Of a DNA stretch of 53,998 bases, positions 8,108 to 16,521 are shown one piece after another. Within the stretch, counting starts at the first letter, position 1. Every line of letters begins with the position of its first letter. The notes under the pieces were generated by a model. It searched no databases. It had not been told where the DNA came from and saw nothing but the letters and a program-made list of their open reading frames with translations. The stretch covers positions 1 through 53,998 of the forward strand of contig URCP01000008.1 of NCBI GenBank assembly GCA_900546315.1, read 5' to 3'. The position numbers and the translations under genes were made by a program. Origin of the DNA: an uncultured Eubacteriales bacterium. Lineage in GTDB: Bacteria; Bacillota; Clostridia; Oscillospirales; CAG-272.

Positions 8108-8800
8108 ATGAAATACGTAACCTTCAGCTACGACGACGGCTGCCGTCAGGACATCAGATTCACAGAAATCCTCAGAAAGTATAATCTGAAAGCGACCTTT
8201 AACCTGAACTCCGGCTTCCTCGGGAACCGCGGCAGAATCAACCACTTCGGCTTCGACCTGCCGTTCGACAAAATCGACCCGGACGAAGTGAAGCAGGTCT
8301 ACGAAGGCTTCGAGGTCGCCTCGCACGGAACAGCGCACAGAAACTTTCCCGACCTCGACGACACGGAGCTCGACCGCGAAGTATCAGACGATAAAACCGC
8401 GCTCGAAAAGCTCACCGGTCAACCTGTCATAGGCGCCGCGTATCCGTGCGGAGCGTTTGATGACAGAATCGCCGACCGTCTGCGCTCGCGTGGAATTCTC
8501 TACTGCCGCACCATCGTCTCCGGTCACTCCTTTGACATTCCCGTCGACTTCAATCTCTGGAACCCGACCTGCCGCGACCACGGTGACGACGCCCTCGGGT
8601 ACGCCGAAAAATTTCTGAAGCTCGTGACCGATAAGGACGCGGTCTTATACATCTGGGGTCACTCCTTCGAGTTCGACAAGACCGACTGCGACCGCTGGTA
8701 TGAAATCGAAAAGCTCTGCGAAATGCTCGCCGGTCACAAGGATATCACCTACGCGACGAATGGCGAGATATTCAGAGCTATAACAAGCCGGCGGGCATAA
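8108..8800 (+). CDS. Polysaccharide deacetylase family protein (NodB/CE4 fold)
   Basis: A 230-aa protein with the NodB homology domain, a metal-dependent deacetylase of N- or O-acetylated sugars. Visible motifs: TFSYDDG at 5-11 (catalytic and metal Asp pair), SHGTAH near residue 77 (metal histidines), AAYPCGAFD near 116-124 (motif 3) and LYIWGHSFEFD near 180-190 (motif 5 region). No signal peptide or transmembrane helix is present, so it works inside the cell, unlike the peptidoglycan deacetylases. AAAGGA precedes the ATG by eleven bases. Monocistronic: own promoter before it and terminator after it. It resembles the short cytosolic family members found in carbohydrate-using Clostridia. Confidence 0.88.
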   Translation: MKYVTFSYDDGCRQDIRFTEILRKYNLKATFNLNSGFLGNRGRINHFGFDLPFDKIDPDEVKQVYEGFEVASHGTAHRNFPDLDDTELDREVSDDKTALEKLTGQPVIGAAYPCGAFDDRIADRLRSRGILYCRTIVSGHSFDIPVDFNLWNPTCRDHGDDALGYAEKFLKLVTDKDAVLYIWGHSFEFDKTDCDRWYEIEKLCEMLAGHKDITYATNGEIFRAITSRRA

Positions 8801-8813
8801 TACACAAAAAAAC

Positions 8814-8846
8814 CTCCTATGATTTGTACACATGGGAGATTTTTTT
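8814..8846 (+). terminator. Intrinsic terminator after the deacetylase gene
   Basis: CTCCTATG (8814-8821) pairs with CATGGGAG (8831-8838), then a T-run to 8846. Confidence 0.8.
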
Positions 8847-8853
8847 GATTTAC

Positions 8854-8882
8854 TTGACAAATGAAGCGATACATGATATAAT
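8854..8882 (+). promoter_or_regulatory. Promoter of the small membrane protein pair, abutted by repeat B
   Basis: TTGACA (8854-8859), 17-nt spacer, TATAAT (8877-8882). The expected start site (about 8889) lies inside repeat B, so the transcript would begin with the repeat. Confidence 0.9.
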
Positions 8883-8885
8883 TAA

Positions 8886-8973
8886 AGAAACACTAATTAA
8901 TGATTGTTTTCGCAGAAAAAGCCCATAAATCCAAGTCTTTTTTCTGCGAAAGCCCGATTTATTCAGTGTTTCC
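8886..8973 (+). repeat. 88-bp MITE-like palindromic repeat, copy B
   Basis: Same orientation, length and arms as copy A; ends AGAAACACTAA and TCAGTGTTTCC. It is flanked by TTAA on both sides (8882-8885 and 8974-8977), consistent with a 4-bp target duplication. It occupies nearly the whole 5' leader of the gene at 9002, and the transcript should fold into a long hairpin ending 16 nt before the ribosome binding site. Confidence 0.88.
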
Positions 8974-9001
8974 TTAAGAAAAACCGACAGGAGGCACGGA
9001 C

Positions 9002-9505
9002 TTGAAAAAGATCTTGAAAGCTGCCATTCCGATACTGCTCTCGTGCGCCGCGGTCATCGGCATATTCGTCGGCGCGCTGTGGATATACGACCGCGTCGGC
9101 AGCTACCCGTTCTGGACACTCGGGTACCGCGACGTCGCGAAAATAACCATCACGACCGGAATCACCACCGAATACACGATCGCAGACGAGGATTTCGACG
9201 ACGCGATGTCGGTCATACGGAACGTCCACATCGGCAGGAGAGTCAAACGCAAGGACAGATATGACTTCTTCGGCGGCGCGTGGGGCTCGATACGCCTTTA
9301 TCTGTCCGACGGGAAAAGATACGATATCACATACACCGCGTCCGGTCAGAAGACACTCTTCGACGAGCGGCACTCCAACTTCATCGGCTACGTGACCATC
9401 GACGGAAAGAGCTACGCAAGCTACGACACCGCGAACCAGCGCGCGTTCGAAAAGCTCGTATGGAAGTACACAGCGTCCGAAAACGACACGGAGGCGGCGT
9501 CATGA
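9002..9505 (+). CDS. Small membrane-anchored protein of unknown function (first of pair)
   Basis: I do not recognise this 167-aa protein. It has one N-terminal transmembrane helix (about 7-29) and an extracytoplasmic remainder predicted as mainly beta. It starts at TTG 9002, seven bases after AGGAGG. The C-terminal half contains YVTIDGKSYASYD, which parallels LIIDGKRYDIKE in the next gene, and both end in a helix containing the same kind of pattern, so the two are likely distant paralogues. The stop codon overlaps the next start (ATGA). Translation is preceded by repeat B in the leader. A cell-envelope role is an inference from topology only. Confidence 0.75.
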   Translation: MKKILKAAIPILLSCAAVIGIFVGALWIYDRVGSYPFWTLGYRDVAKITITTGITTEYTIADEDFDDAMSVIRNVHIGRRVKRKDRYDFFGGAWGSIRLYLSDGKRYDITYTASGQKTLFDERHSNFIGYVTIDGKSYASYDTANQRAFEKLVWKYTASENDTEAAS

Positions 9506-9996
9506 CGAAAAAACTGTCAAAGCGCGACGTGATCATCATATCCATCGCCGGAATCATCATACTTCTGCTCGTCATCTTCTGCGGAATACTCATCGGGCTC
9601 GCGAACATCGGGAAAATACCGCTCGCGGACATAAAGAGAGACGACGTCGAGTCAGTCACAATCAGCTCGACGTCAAACGCGAAAAAAGCTGAATTCAACG
9701 CCGTAAATCATGAAGCAATCAAAATAATCGAAGTCCTCCGTGATACGGAGGTCTACATCACGCCCCCGCTGATCTTCGGCACAGCGCCGGACACAATGAG
9801 CGGCACAGCGGGCATATTCACGATAAAAATGAAAAACGGAGACATACACTACGTCTCAATCGACGGAAAGCAGGAACCGATCCTGAAAAGGGGACGCGGA
9901 TACTATTTCCTGATAATAGACGGGAAAAGGTACGACATCAAGGAAAGAGCCGCCTATTACGAGCTTGTCGGAATCATCAGAAAAAACTTGAAGTAG
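9502..9996 (+). CDS. Small membrane-anchored protein of unknown function (second of pair)
   Basis: A 164-aa protein with one N-terminal helix (about 10-32, very hydrophobic) and an outer domain of about 130 residues, including LADIKRDDVESVTIS and a C-terminal IDGKRYDIKERAAYYELV segment. The frame is open further upstream, but ATG 9502 has GGAGGCGG before it and overlaps the previous stop by four bases, which marks translational coupling. No family is recognised; it looks like a paralogue of its neighbour. Both genes are followed by a terminator. Confidence 0.78.
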   Translation: MTKKLSKRDVIIISIAGIIILLLVIFCGILIGLANIGKIPLADIKRDDVESVTISSTSNAKKAEFNAVNHEAIKIIEVLRDTEVYITPPLIFGTAPDTMSGTAGIFTIKMKNGDIHYVSIDGKQEPILKRGRGYYFLIIDGKRYDIKERAAYYELVGIIRKNLK

Positions 9997-9999
9997 CAT

Positions 10000-10034
10000 A
10001 AAGACCGCCATGAAAAAGCTACGTGGCGGTCTTT
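10000..10034 (+). terminator. Intrinsic terminator after the membrane protein pair
   Basis: AAAGACCGCCA (10000-10010) pairs with TGGCGGTCTTT (10024-10034); 13-nt loop. Confidence 0.8.
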
Positions 10035-10092
10035 AATCGTGCGCCGCCCAAACGGACTTCAAAACCCGCAGAATCTTTATGCAATATTGGCA

Positions 10093-10122
10093 TTGACACG
10101 GACGGCTGAAATATGGTATAAT
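10093..10122 (+). promoter_or_regulatory. Promoter of carA-carB/dapF
   Basis: TTGACA (10093-10098), 18-nt spacer, TATAAT (10117-10122). The leader is only about 35 nt, too short for a PyrR attenuator, so no pyrimidine attenuation is evident. Confidence 0.88.
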
Positions 10123-10162
10123 AGTTAGAAGCGAAAAGAAGTAAAAACACGGAGGTATAAAT

Positions 10163-11248
10163 ATGCAGTCAAAATCCGCTTATCTTGTTCTTGAGAGCGG
10201 CAAGGTCTTCTGCGGTCAGTCCTTCGGAAGCGACGCCGACGCTGTCGGTGAGATCGTGTTCACGACCGCTATGACCGGTTATCTCGAGACCCTCACGGAC
10301 CCGAGCTATTTTGGTCAGATTGTTATCCAGACGTTCCCGCTTATCGGTAACTACGGCGTTATTTCCCCTGATTTCGAGAGCGCGTCCCCCGCACTTTCAG
10401 CCTATATTGTCAGAGATATTTGTCAAGAGCCTTCAAATTTCAGAAGTGAAGGTCCTCTTGACGTTTTTTTAAGGGAGAAAGGCGTGGTCGGTCTCTCCGG
10501 AATTGACACGAGAGCCCTCACGAGAATCGTGCGCGAGGTCGGCGTCATGAACGCTGCGATCGTCCACGAGGAACCGAAGGATATCGATAAGATAATCGAA
10601 AAACTCCGCGCATACTCTGTCAGAAACGCCGTCATGAGCGTAACCTGTAAAGAGAAGATGATCTATACCCCCGAGGATCCCGCCCGCCGCGTCGTGCTCT
10701 GGGACTTCGGCGCGAAGGCAAACATCCGCCGCGAGCTTGTGAAGCGCGGATGCGAGGTCATCGTCATGCCCGCGGGCTCCACGGCGGAGGATATAATCGC
10801 CGAGAGACCGGACGGAATAATGCTATCGAACGGCCCCGGCGACCCCGCCGAGAACACCGGAATCATCGAAGAGCTGAAAAAGGTATGCGAGCGCAGAATA
10901 CCGACCTTCGGCATCTGTCTCGGACACCAGCTCCTCGCACTCTCTCAGGGCGCGAAGACCGAAAAGCTCAAGTACGGTCACCGCGGAGCCAACCAGCCCG
11001 CCGTCAGAACGAGCGACAAGCGCGTCTTCATAACAAGCCAGAACCACGGCTACGCTGTCATAGGCGACACGCTTCCGTCCACGGCGTCGGTGAGCTATGT
11101 CAACGGCAACGACGGCACCTGCGAGGGTGTCGACTACACCGATATGCCCGCGTTCACGGTACAGTTCCATCCGGAGGCATCGGCAGGACCGCTCGATACT
11201 CAGTTCCTGTTCGATCGCTTCATCGGTATGATCGATCAGAAGAATTAA
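10163..11248 (+). CDS. carA: Carbamoyl-phosphate synthase small (glutaminase) subunit
   Basis: A 361-aa full-length CarA. It hydrolyses glutamine and channels ammonia to CarB for carbamoyl phosphate, the precursor of pyrimidines and arginine. The N-terminal CPSase_sm_chain domain starts at AYLVLESGKVFCGQSFG and has the TTAMTGYLETLTDPSY segment. The C-terminal class I amidotransferase shows FGICLGHQLLAL (nucleophile Cys near 251), SQNHGYAV, and FHPEAS (His and Glu near 335-337). GGAGG lies before the ATG. It ends 15 nt before carB. One odd stretch at 10420-10470 is less GC-rich than its surroundings, but the frame is intact. Confidence 0.97.
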   Translation: MQSKSAYLVLESGKVFCGQSFGSDADAVGEIVFTTAMTGYLETLTDPSYFGQIVIQTFPLIGNYGVISPDFESASPALSAYIVRDICQEPSNFRSEGPLDVFLREKGVVGLSGIDTRALTRIVREVGVMNAAIVHEEPKDIDKIIEKLRAYSVRNAVMSVTCKEKMIYTPEDPARRVVLWDFGAKANIRRELVKRGCEVIVMPAGSTAEDIIAERPDGIMLSNGPGDPAENTGIIEELKKVCERRIPTFGICLGHQLLALSQGAKTEKLKYGHRGANQPAVRTSDKRVFITSQNHGYAVIGDTLPSTASVSYVNGNDGTCEGVDYTDMPAFTVQFHPEASAGPLDTQFLFDRFIGMIDQKN

Positions 11249-11263
11249 GGGAGGAGTTTATAA

Positions 11264-14200
11264 ATGCCGCTCAATAAAGAACTCAAAAAGGTAATGGTCA
11301 TAGGCTCCGGTCCTATTGTCATCGGTCAGGCAGCCGAATTCGACTACGCCGGCACCCAGGCGTGCCGCGCTCTTAAAGAGGACGGTCTTGAGGTCGTGCT
11401 CGTCAACTCGAACCCGGCGACAATCATGACCGACAACGCGATGGCGGACGAAGTCTACATCGAACCGCTGACCCTCCCGACCATCAAGAGAATAATCGAA
11501 AAGGAGCGCCCGGACAGCCTTCTCTCGACCCTCGGCGGTCAGACCGGTCTGACCCTCTCGATGCAGCTCGCGAAAGAGGGCTTCCTCGACAAGATGGGAG
11601 TAAAGCTGCTCGGCGCCAACCCGGAGACCATAGATAAAGCAGAGGACAGACAGTCCTTCAAGGACACAATGCTCAAGATCGGTCAGCCGGTCATTCCGTC
11701 GGTCGTCGTCAACGATCTTGAATCCGCTATGGCTTTCGCTCACTCGAACGGCTATCCGCTCATCATCCGTCCGGCGTTCACGCTCGGCGGCTCCGGCGGC
11801 GGCATCGCCTCCAGTGAGGAGGAATTCATCGAGATCGCGGAGAACGGTCTCAGATCCTCGCCTATCCACCAGATACTCGTCGAGAAGTGCATAGCGGGCT
11901 GGAAGGAAATCGAGTTCGAGGTCATGCGCGACAGCGCTGGGAACGTCATCACCATCTGCTCGATGGAAAACCTCGACCCGGTCGGCGTCCACACCGGCGA
12001 CTCGATCGTCATCGCTCCCGCCGTCACCCTCTCGGATAAGGAATATCAGATGCTCAGAACCGCGGCTCTGTCGATAATCGACGAGCTGAAGATCGAGGGC
12101 GGATGCAACTGCCAGTTCGCGCTTCATCCGGAGAGCATGGAATACGCGGTTATCGAGGTCAACCCCCGCGTCTCGCGTTCCTCCGCGCTCGCGTCGAAGG
12201 CGACCGGATATCCGATCGCGAAGGTCGCGGCGAAGATCGCTATCGGCTATACCCTCCCCGAGATACTCAACGCCGTCACCGGAAAGACCTATGCCTGCTT
12301 CGAGCCCGCGCTCGACTATGTCGTAGTCAAGTTCCCGAAGTGGCCGTTCGATAAGTTCGTCTACGCGAAGCGCACGCTCGGCACCCAGATGAAGGCGACC
12401 GGCGAGGTCATGGCGATAGGCACGACCTTCGAGCAGGCGATCATGAAAGCTGTACGCGGCGTCGAGATCGGTATGTCTTCCCTCTCACACAAGAAATACC
12501 GCGCCCTCTCCGACGAGGAGATCGCGGAAAGGCTTCACAATGTCGACGACGAGAGAATATTCATCGTCTACGAGGCTCTCAGACGCGGCACAGGCATCGA
12601 TGAGATCCACTCTATCACAATGATTGACGAGTGGTTCCTCTCGAAACTGAGAAACCTTGTGCGCCTTGAGAAGCGTCTCGCGTCCGAACCGCTCACGAAG
12701 GAACTCTATCTCACCGCAAAGAAGCTCGGCTTCCCGGATAAGGTCATCGAGGAGCTGACCGGAAACGCTCTTCCCGCCGGGATGCACCGCTCCGCCGTCT
12801 ACAAGATGGTCGACACCTGCGCCGCCGAGTTCTCCGCTGAGACACCGTACTTCTACTCAACCTACGACGACGAGAACGAAGCCGCGGAGTTCATCGACGA
12901 GCACAAGGACGGAAAGAAAACAGTCATAGTCTTCGGCGCCGGACCGATCAGAATCGGTCAGGGCATCGAGTTCGACTACGCGTCGGTACACTGCGTCTGG
13001 TCGCTCAAGAAAGCCGGATATGACGTCGTCATCGTCAACAACAACCCGGAGACGGTCTCGACCGACTTCGACACCGCAGACCGGCTCTATTTCGAGCCGC
13101 TGACGAACGAGGATGTGATGAACATCATCGAGACCGAGAAGCCTTTCGGAGTCGTCGTCGCTTTCGGCGGTCAGACCGCTATAAAGCTCACGAAGTTCAT
13201 GAGCGAGAACGGCGTCAACATCCTCGGCACAAGCGCCGACTCGATCGACGCGGCGGAGGACCGCGAGCGCTTTGACGAGCTCCTCGAGCTGCATCACATC
13301 AAGCGCCCCGAGGGCTACACGGTCATGACGACCGAGGAGGCTCTCCAGATCGCCAACCGCATCGGCTATCCCGTGCTCATGCGTCCGTCCTACGTGCTCG
13401 GCGGTCAGAACATGATCATCGCCTTCACCGACGACGATATCAAGGAGTACATGGCGATAATCCTCTCGCACAATATCGAGAACCCCGTCCTCATCGACAA
13501 ATACCTCATGGGCATCGAGCTCGAGGTCGACGCGATATGCGACGGCAAGGACATCCTCATCGCGGGCATCATGGAACACGTCGAGCGCACAGGTATCCAC
13601 TCCGGAGACTCGATCGCGGTGTATCCGTCCTGGAATATCAATGACCGCCTGCGCCAGGATATCATCAACTGCACGAAGAATCTCTCGGTCTCGCTGAAGA
13701 TCTCCGGTCTCGTCAATATCCAGTACTGCATCTATAAGGATGAACTCTACGTCATAGAGGTCAACCCGCGTTCCTCGAGGACCATTCCGTATATAAGCAA
13801 AGTCACCGGCGTGCCGATGGTCGACCTCGCGACGAGATGTATGCTCGGCGAAAAGCTTGCCGACATGGGATATGGCACTGGTCTTTACAAGACCTCGCCG
13901 TACGTCGCGGTCAAGGTACCGGTATTCTCGTTCGAAAAGCTCATGAACGTCGACAACCACCTCGGACCGGAGATGAAGTCCACCGGTGAGGTGCTCGGAC
14001 TCGCGTCCACACGTGAGGAAGCTCTCTACAAGGGGCTTGTTGCGGCAGGCTACACGCTCAAGAAGTCCGGCGGCGTCTTCATCACCGTCCGCGACAGCGA
14101 TAAGTCGGAGATCGGCGAGACCGCGAAGAGATATTACGATCTCGGCTTCGACCTCTACGCGACCCGCGGCACCGCGAAGATCATCGAGGACTACGGCATG

Positions 14201-15322
14201 AAGGTCAAGCTCGTCGACAAGATACACGAGGGCGAGAACAACACGCTGAAGCTCATCGAATCCGGCTGGATCGACTATGTCATCTCGACCTCCGCGAAGG
14301 GAAGAATCCCGACCCGCGACTCGGTCAAGATCCGCCGCAAGACTGTCGAGCGCGGCATACCGTGCCTCACCTCAATCGATACCGCGAACGCGGTCGCCGA
14401 CTGCCTGAGAAGCCGCTATTCACAGGCGTGCACCGAGCTTGTCGACATCAACCATATGCGCTCCGAAAAGCAGACTCTCGAGTTCACGAAGATGGAAGCC
14501 TGCGGAAACGACTACATCTACGTCAACTGCTTCAACCAGAAGATCGACAATCCCGAGGGACTTTCGATCAGGTTCGCCGACCGTCATTTCGGCATCGGCG
14601 GAGACGGCGTCGTTCTGATGTACCCGTCAGATGTCGCCGACGTGAAAATGAGGATGTTCAACCTCGACGGAACCGAGGGCAGAATGTGCGGAAACGCCGC
14701 GAGATGCATCGCGAAATACCTAATCGACAACGGCATCGTCAACCGCGACTATGTGACAATCGAAACCCTCAGCGGCATCCGTAAAGTCGCTGTCGAGAAG
14801 GTCAACGGCGTCGTCAGCTACGCGACGGTTGACATGGGCAAGGCGGAGCTTAACCCCGCCATGATCCCCGTCAAGCTCCCCGGCGACACCGCTATAGGAG
14901 TACCCACAAAGGTCGCTGACGGACGCTACAGGATCACCTGCGTATCGATGGGCAACCCGCACTGCGTCGTGTTCAGCGAGGATCTCGACAGCCCGCTCGA
15001 TTATCTCGACCTCGAGAAGCTCGGACCGAAGTTTGAGAACGACCCGCTCTTCCCCGAGCGCGTCAACACCGAATTCATCAAGGTTCTCAACCCGAAGACG
15101 CTCAAGATGCGCGTCTGGGAGCGCGGCTCCGGTGAGACATGGGCGTGCGGCTCCGGCGCCTGCGCCGCTGTCGTCGCTGCCGTAGAAAACGGCTACTGCC
15201 CGAAGAACGAGGACATCACGGTCAAGCTGAAAGGCGGAGACCTCCGCATCAGATACACCGATGACGCCGTCTACCTCTCCGGCGGATGCGTGAAGATTTA
15301 CGAAGGCAAGACAATAATCTGA
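11264..15322 (+). CDS. carB/dapF: Fused carbamoyl-phosphate synthase large subunit and diaminopimelate epimerase
   Basis: One uninterrupted 1352-aa frame. Residues 1 to about 1066 are a complete CarB: N-terminal half with GSGPIVIGQAAEFDYAGTQ, carbamate half beginning FGAGPIRIGQGIEFDYAS near 552, and the C-terminal allosteric MGS-type domain near 930-1060. Residues about 1072-1352 are a complete DapF (281 residues): opening LEFTKMEACGNDYIY, first active-site Cys in RMCGNAARC (about 1142), second in WACGSGACA (about 1295). DapF converts LL- to meso-diaminopimelate for lysine and peptidoglycan. The junction reads VDINHMRSEKQTLEF; an in-frame ATG at 14457 may be the old dapF start, but no Shine-Dalgarno precedes it. 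All visible active-site motifs are kept, so both halves look functional. A single terminator follows. Confidence 0.95.
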   Translation: MPLNKELKKVMVIGSGPIVIGQAAEFDYAGTQACRALKEDGLEVVLVNSNPATIMTDNAMADEVYIEPLTLPTIKRIIEKERPDSLLSTLGGQTGLTLSMQLAKEGFLDKMGVKLLGANPETIDKAEDRQSFKDTMLKIGQPVIPSVVVNDLESAMAFAHSNGYPLIIRPAFTLGGSGGGIASSEEEFIEIAENGLRSSPIHQILVEKCIAGWKEIEFEVMRDSAGNVITICSMENLDPVGVHTGDSIVIAPAVTLSDKEYQMLRTAALSIIDELKIEGGCNCQFALHPESMEYAVIEVNPRVSRSSALASKATGYPIAKVAAKIAIGYTLPEILNAVTGKTYACFEPALDYVVVKFPKWPFDKFVYAKRTLGTQMKATGEVMAIGTTFEQAIMKAVRGVEIGMSSLSHKKYRALSDEEIAERLHNVDDERIFIVYEALRRGTGIDEIHSITMIDEWFLSKLRNLVRLEKRLASEPLTKELYLTAKKLGFPDKVIEELTGNALPAGMHRSAVYKMVDTCAAEFSAETPYFYSTYDDENEAAEFIDEHKDGKKTVIVFGAGPIRIGQGIEFDYASVHCVWSLKKAGYDVVIVNNNPETVSTDFDTADRLYFEPLTNEDVMNIIETEKPFGVVVAFGGQTAIKLTKFMSENGVNILGTSADSIDAAEDRERFDELLELHHIKRPEGYTVMTTEEALQIANRIGYPVLMRPSYVLGGQNMIIAFTDDDIKEYMAIILSHNIENPVLIDKYLMGIELEVDAICDGKDILIAGIMEHVERTGIHSGDSIAVYPSWNINDRLRQDIINCTKNLSVSLKISGLVNIQYCIYKDELYVIEVNPRSSRTIPYISKVTGVPMVDLATRCMLGEKLADMGYGTGLYKTSPYVAVKVPVFSFEKLMNVDNHLGPEMKSTGEVLGLASTREEALYKGLVAAGYTLKKSGGVFITVRDSDKSEIGETAKRYYDLGFDLYATRGTAKIIEDYGMKVKLVDKIHEGENNTLKLIESGWIDYVISTSAKGRIPTRDSVKIRRKTVERGIPCLTSIDTANAVADCLRSRYSQACTELVDINHMRSEKQTLEFTKMEACGNDYIYVNCFNQKIDNPEGLSIRFADRHFGIGGDGVVLMYPSDVADVKMRMFNLDGTEGRMCGNAARCIAKYLIDNGIVNRDYVTIETLSGIRKVAVEKVNGVVSYATVDMGKAELNPAMIPVKLPGDTAIGVPTKVADGRYRITCVSMGNPHCVVFSEDLDSPLDYLDLEKLGPKFENDPLFPERVNTEFIKVLNPKTLKMRVWERGSGETWACGSGACAAVVAAVENGYCPKNEDITVKLKGGDLRIRYTDDAVYLSGGCVKIYEGKTII

Positions 15323-15332
15323 TCAGAATTAA

Positions 15333-15370
15333 AAAAAGACCGCCGCGGTTCTGACCGCGGCGGTCTTTTT
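15333..15370. terminator. Terminator of the car operon (bidirectional)
   Basis: AAAAAGACCGCCGCGG (15333-15348) pairs perfectly with CCGCGGCGGTCTTTTT (15355-15370). Confidence 0.95.
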
Positions 15371-15395
15371 GTTTTCGATAGAATATCCGTCCCAC

Positions 15396-15429
15396 AAAAA
15401 ATGCCACGCGTCGCCGCGTGACATTTTTT
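15396..15429. terminator. Terminator of the minus-strand uptake operon
   Basis: AAAAAATG-C-CACGCG (15396-15410) pairs with CGCGTG-A-CATTTTTT (15415-15429), one mismatch. It lies 7 nt past the last permease stop, and the A-run gives the U-tract on the minus strand. Confidence 0.9.
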
Positions 15430-15435
15430 GTTTTT

Positions 15436-16509
15436 TTAACCGACTATACCGGATCTCTCGATACCGCCGACCAGGTACTTCTGCATGAAGATGTAGACAA
15501 CAAGCAGAGGAGCGAGTATCAGCAGTCCGCAGGTATTTCTGATCGCGGACTCATAAAGGTTCTGAGCCGCGTACTGCGTATCGAGCGTCTTCGGGATCGC
15601 CACGACATCAGGCATGAGCACCATCGACGACTTCGTGAAGAAGACCTTCGTATAGAAGTTGTCGGTCCACTGCCACGAGAACGCGAACAGAAAGATGGTG
15701 ATCATCATCGGGATCGAAAGCGGAAGGATGATCTGGATGAAGGTTCTGAACGTACCCGAACCGTCGATGTAAGCCGACTCCTCGAGCTCATCCGGCACGC
15801 CGCGGAAGAACTGACGCATCATGAAGATGTAAAGTCCGTTCTTGAACGCGAGTCCGCCGAGAGACAGGAGCGCCAGAGGCCAGTACGAGTTATTCAGGTT
15901 GAGCGATGTGAACGGAATGACGTTGAGTCCCTCGAACACGCCGCCGCCGAGAAGATTGAAGATACCGAGAATATCGAAGTATCTGAACTTCATGAACATC
16001 GAAAGCTGAAGAGTTCTGTGCGGGACAACCATGGTGAAAATCACGAGGAAGAAGATCAGCTTGTTGCCCTTGAACTTGAACTTAGCGAGTCCATAGCCGA
16101 TAAGGCAGCAGATGAATGTCTGGATAAGTCCACAGAGAATCGACAGTGTCGCGGTGTTGAGAAGCGCCGAGAAGTACTTATTCTGCGAGATGATCGCGCG
16201 GTAAGTATCAAGTGTCGGATACTTTGGTATCAGCTTGACCGTCACATCGACGAAGTCGTCACGGCTCATGAAGGAACCGGAAATCTTCGCGAAGAACGGG
16301 AACAGGATGACATAGGAGATACCGATAAGAAGCACGTATCTGAAGAGTCCCCAGATAAGGTTCTTGAAGAAGTAGCCGTTGAGGAACTTAGCCTTCAAGC
16401 GCTCCTTCAGAGGGGTTCTCTCGAAATCAACCTTGATCTTGTTTTTGCTCTCTTTCATGACCTTCGGCGGCTTTGGCGCTCCGGTCTGAGCAGTCTGTTG
16501 ATTATTCAT
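15436..16509 (-). CDS. Carbohydrate ABC transporter permease (MalG type), second pair
   Basis: A 357-aa inner-membrane subunit of a CUT1-type sugar importer. It has a long polar N-terminal extension (about 1-60) rich in Lys and Pro, then six helices. The ATPase-coupling EAA loop is EESAYIDGSGTFRTFIQIILP-like near residue 255, in the form EESAYIDGSGTF followed by ILP. AAGGAGGG precedes the ATG. It is the last gene of the operon, 12 nt after the MalF-type partner, and is followed by a terminator. No ATPase gene is present, so a shared MsmX/MsmK-type ATPase encoded elsewhere probably energises it. Confidence 0.9.
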   Translation of the reverse strand: MNNQQTAQTGAPKPPKVMKESKNKIKVDFERTPLKERLKAKFLNGYFFKNLIWGLFRYVLLIGISYVILFPFFAKISGSFMSRDDFVDVTVKLIPKYPTLDTYRAIISQNKYFSALLNTATLSILCGLIQTFICCLIGYGLAKFKFKGNKLIFFLVIFTMVVPHRTLQLSMFMKFRYFDILGIFNLLGGGVFEGLNVIPFTSLNLNNSYWPLALLSLGGLAFKNGLYIFMMRQFFRGVPDELEESAYIDGSGTFRTFIQIILPLSIPMMITIFLFAFSWQWTDNFYTKVFFTKSSMVLMPDVVAIPKTLDTQYAAQNLYESAIRNTCGLLILAPLLVVYIFMQKYLVGGIERSGIVG

Positions 16510-16521
16510 TCTTTTCCCTCC

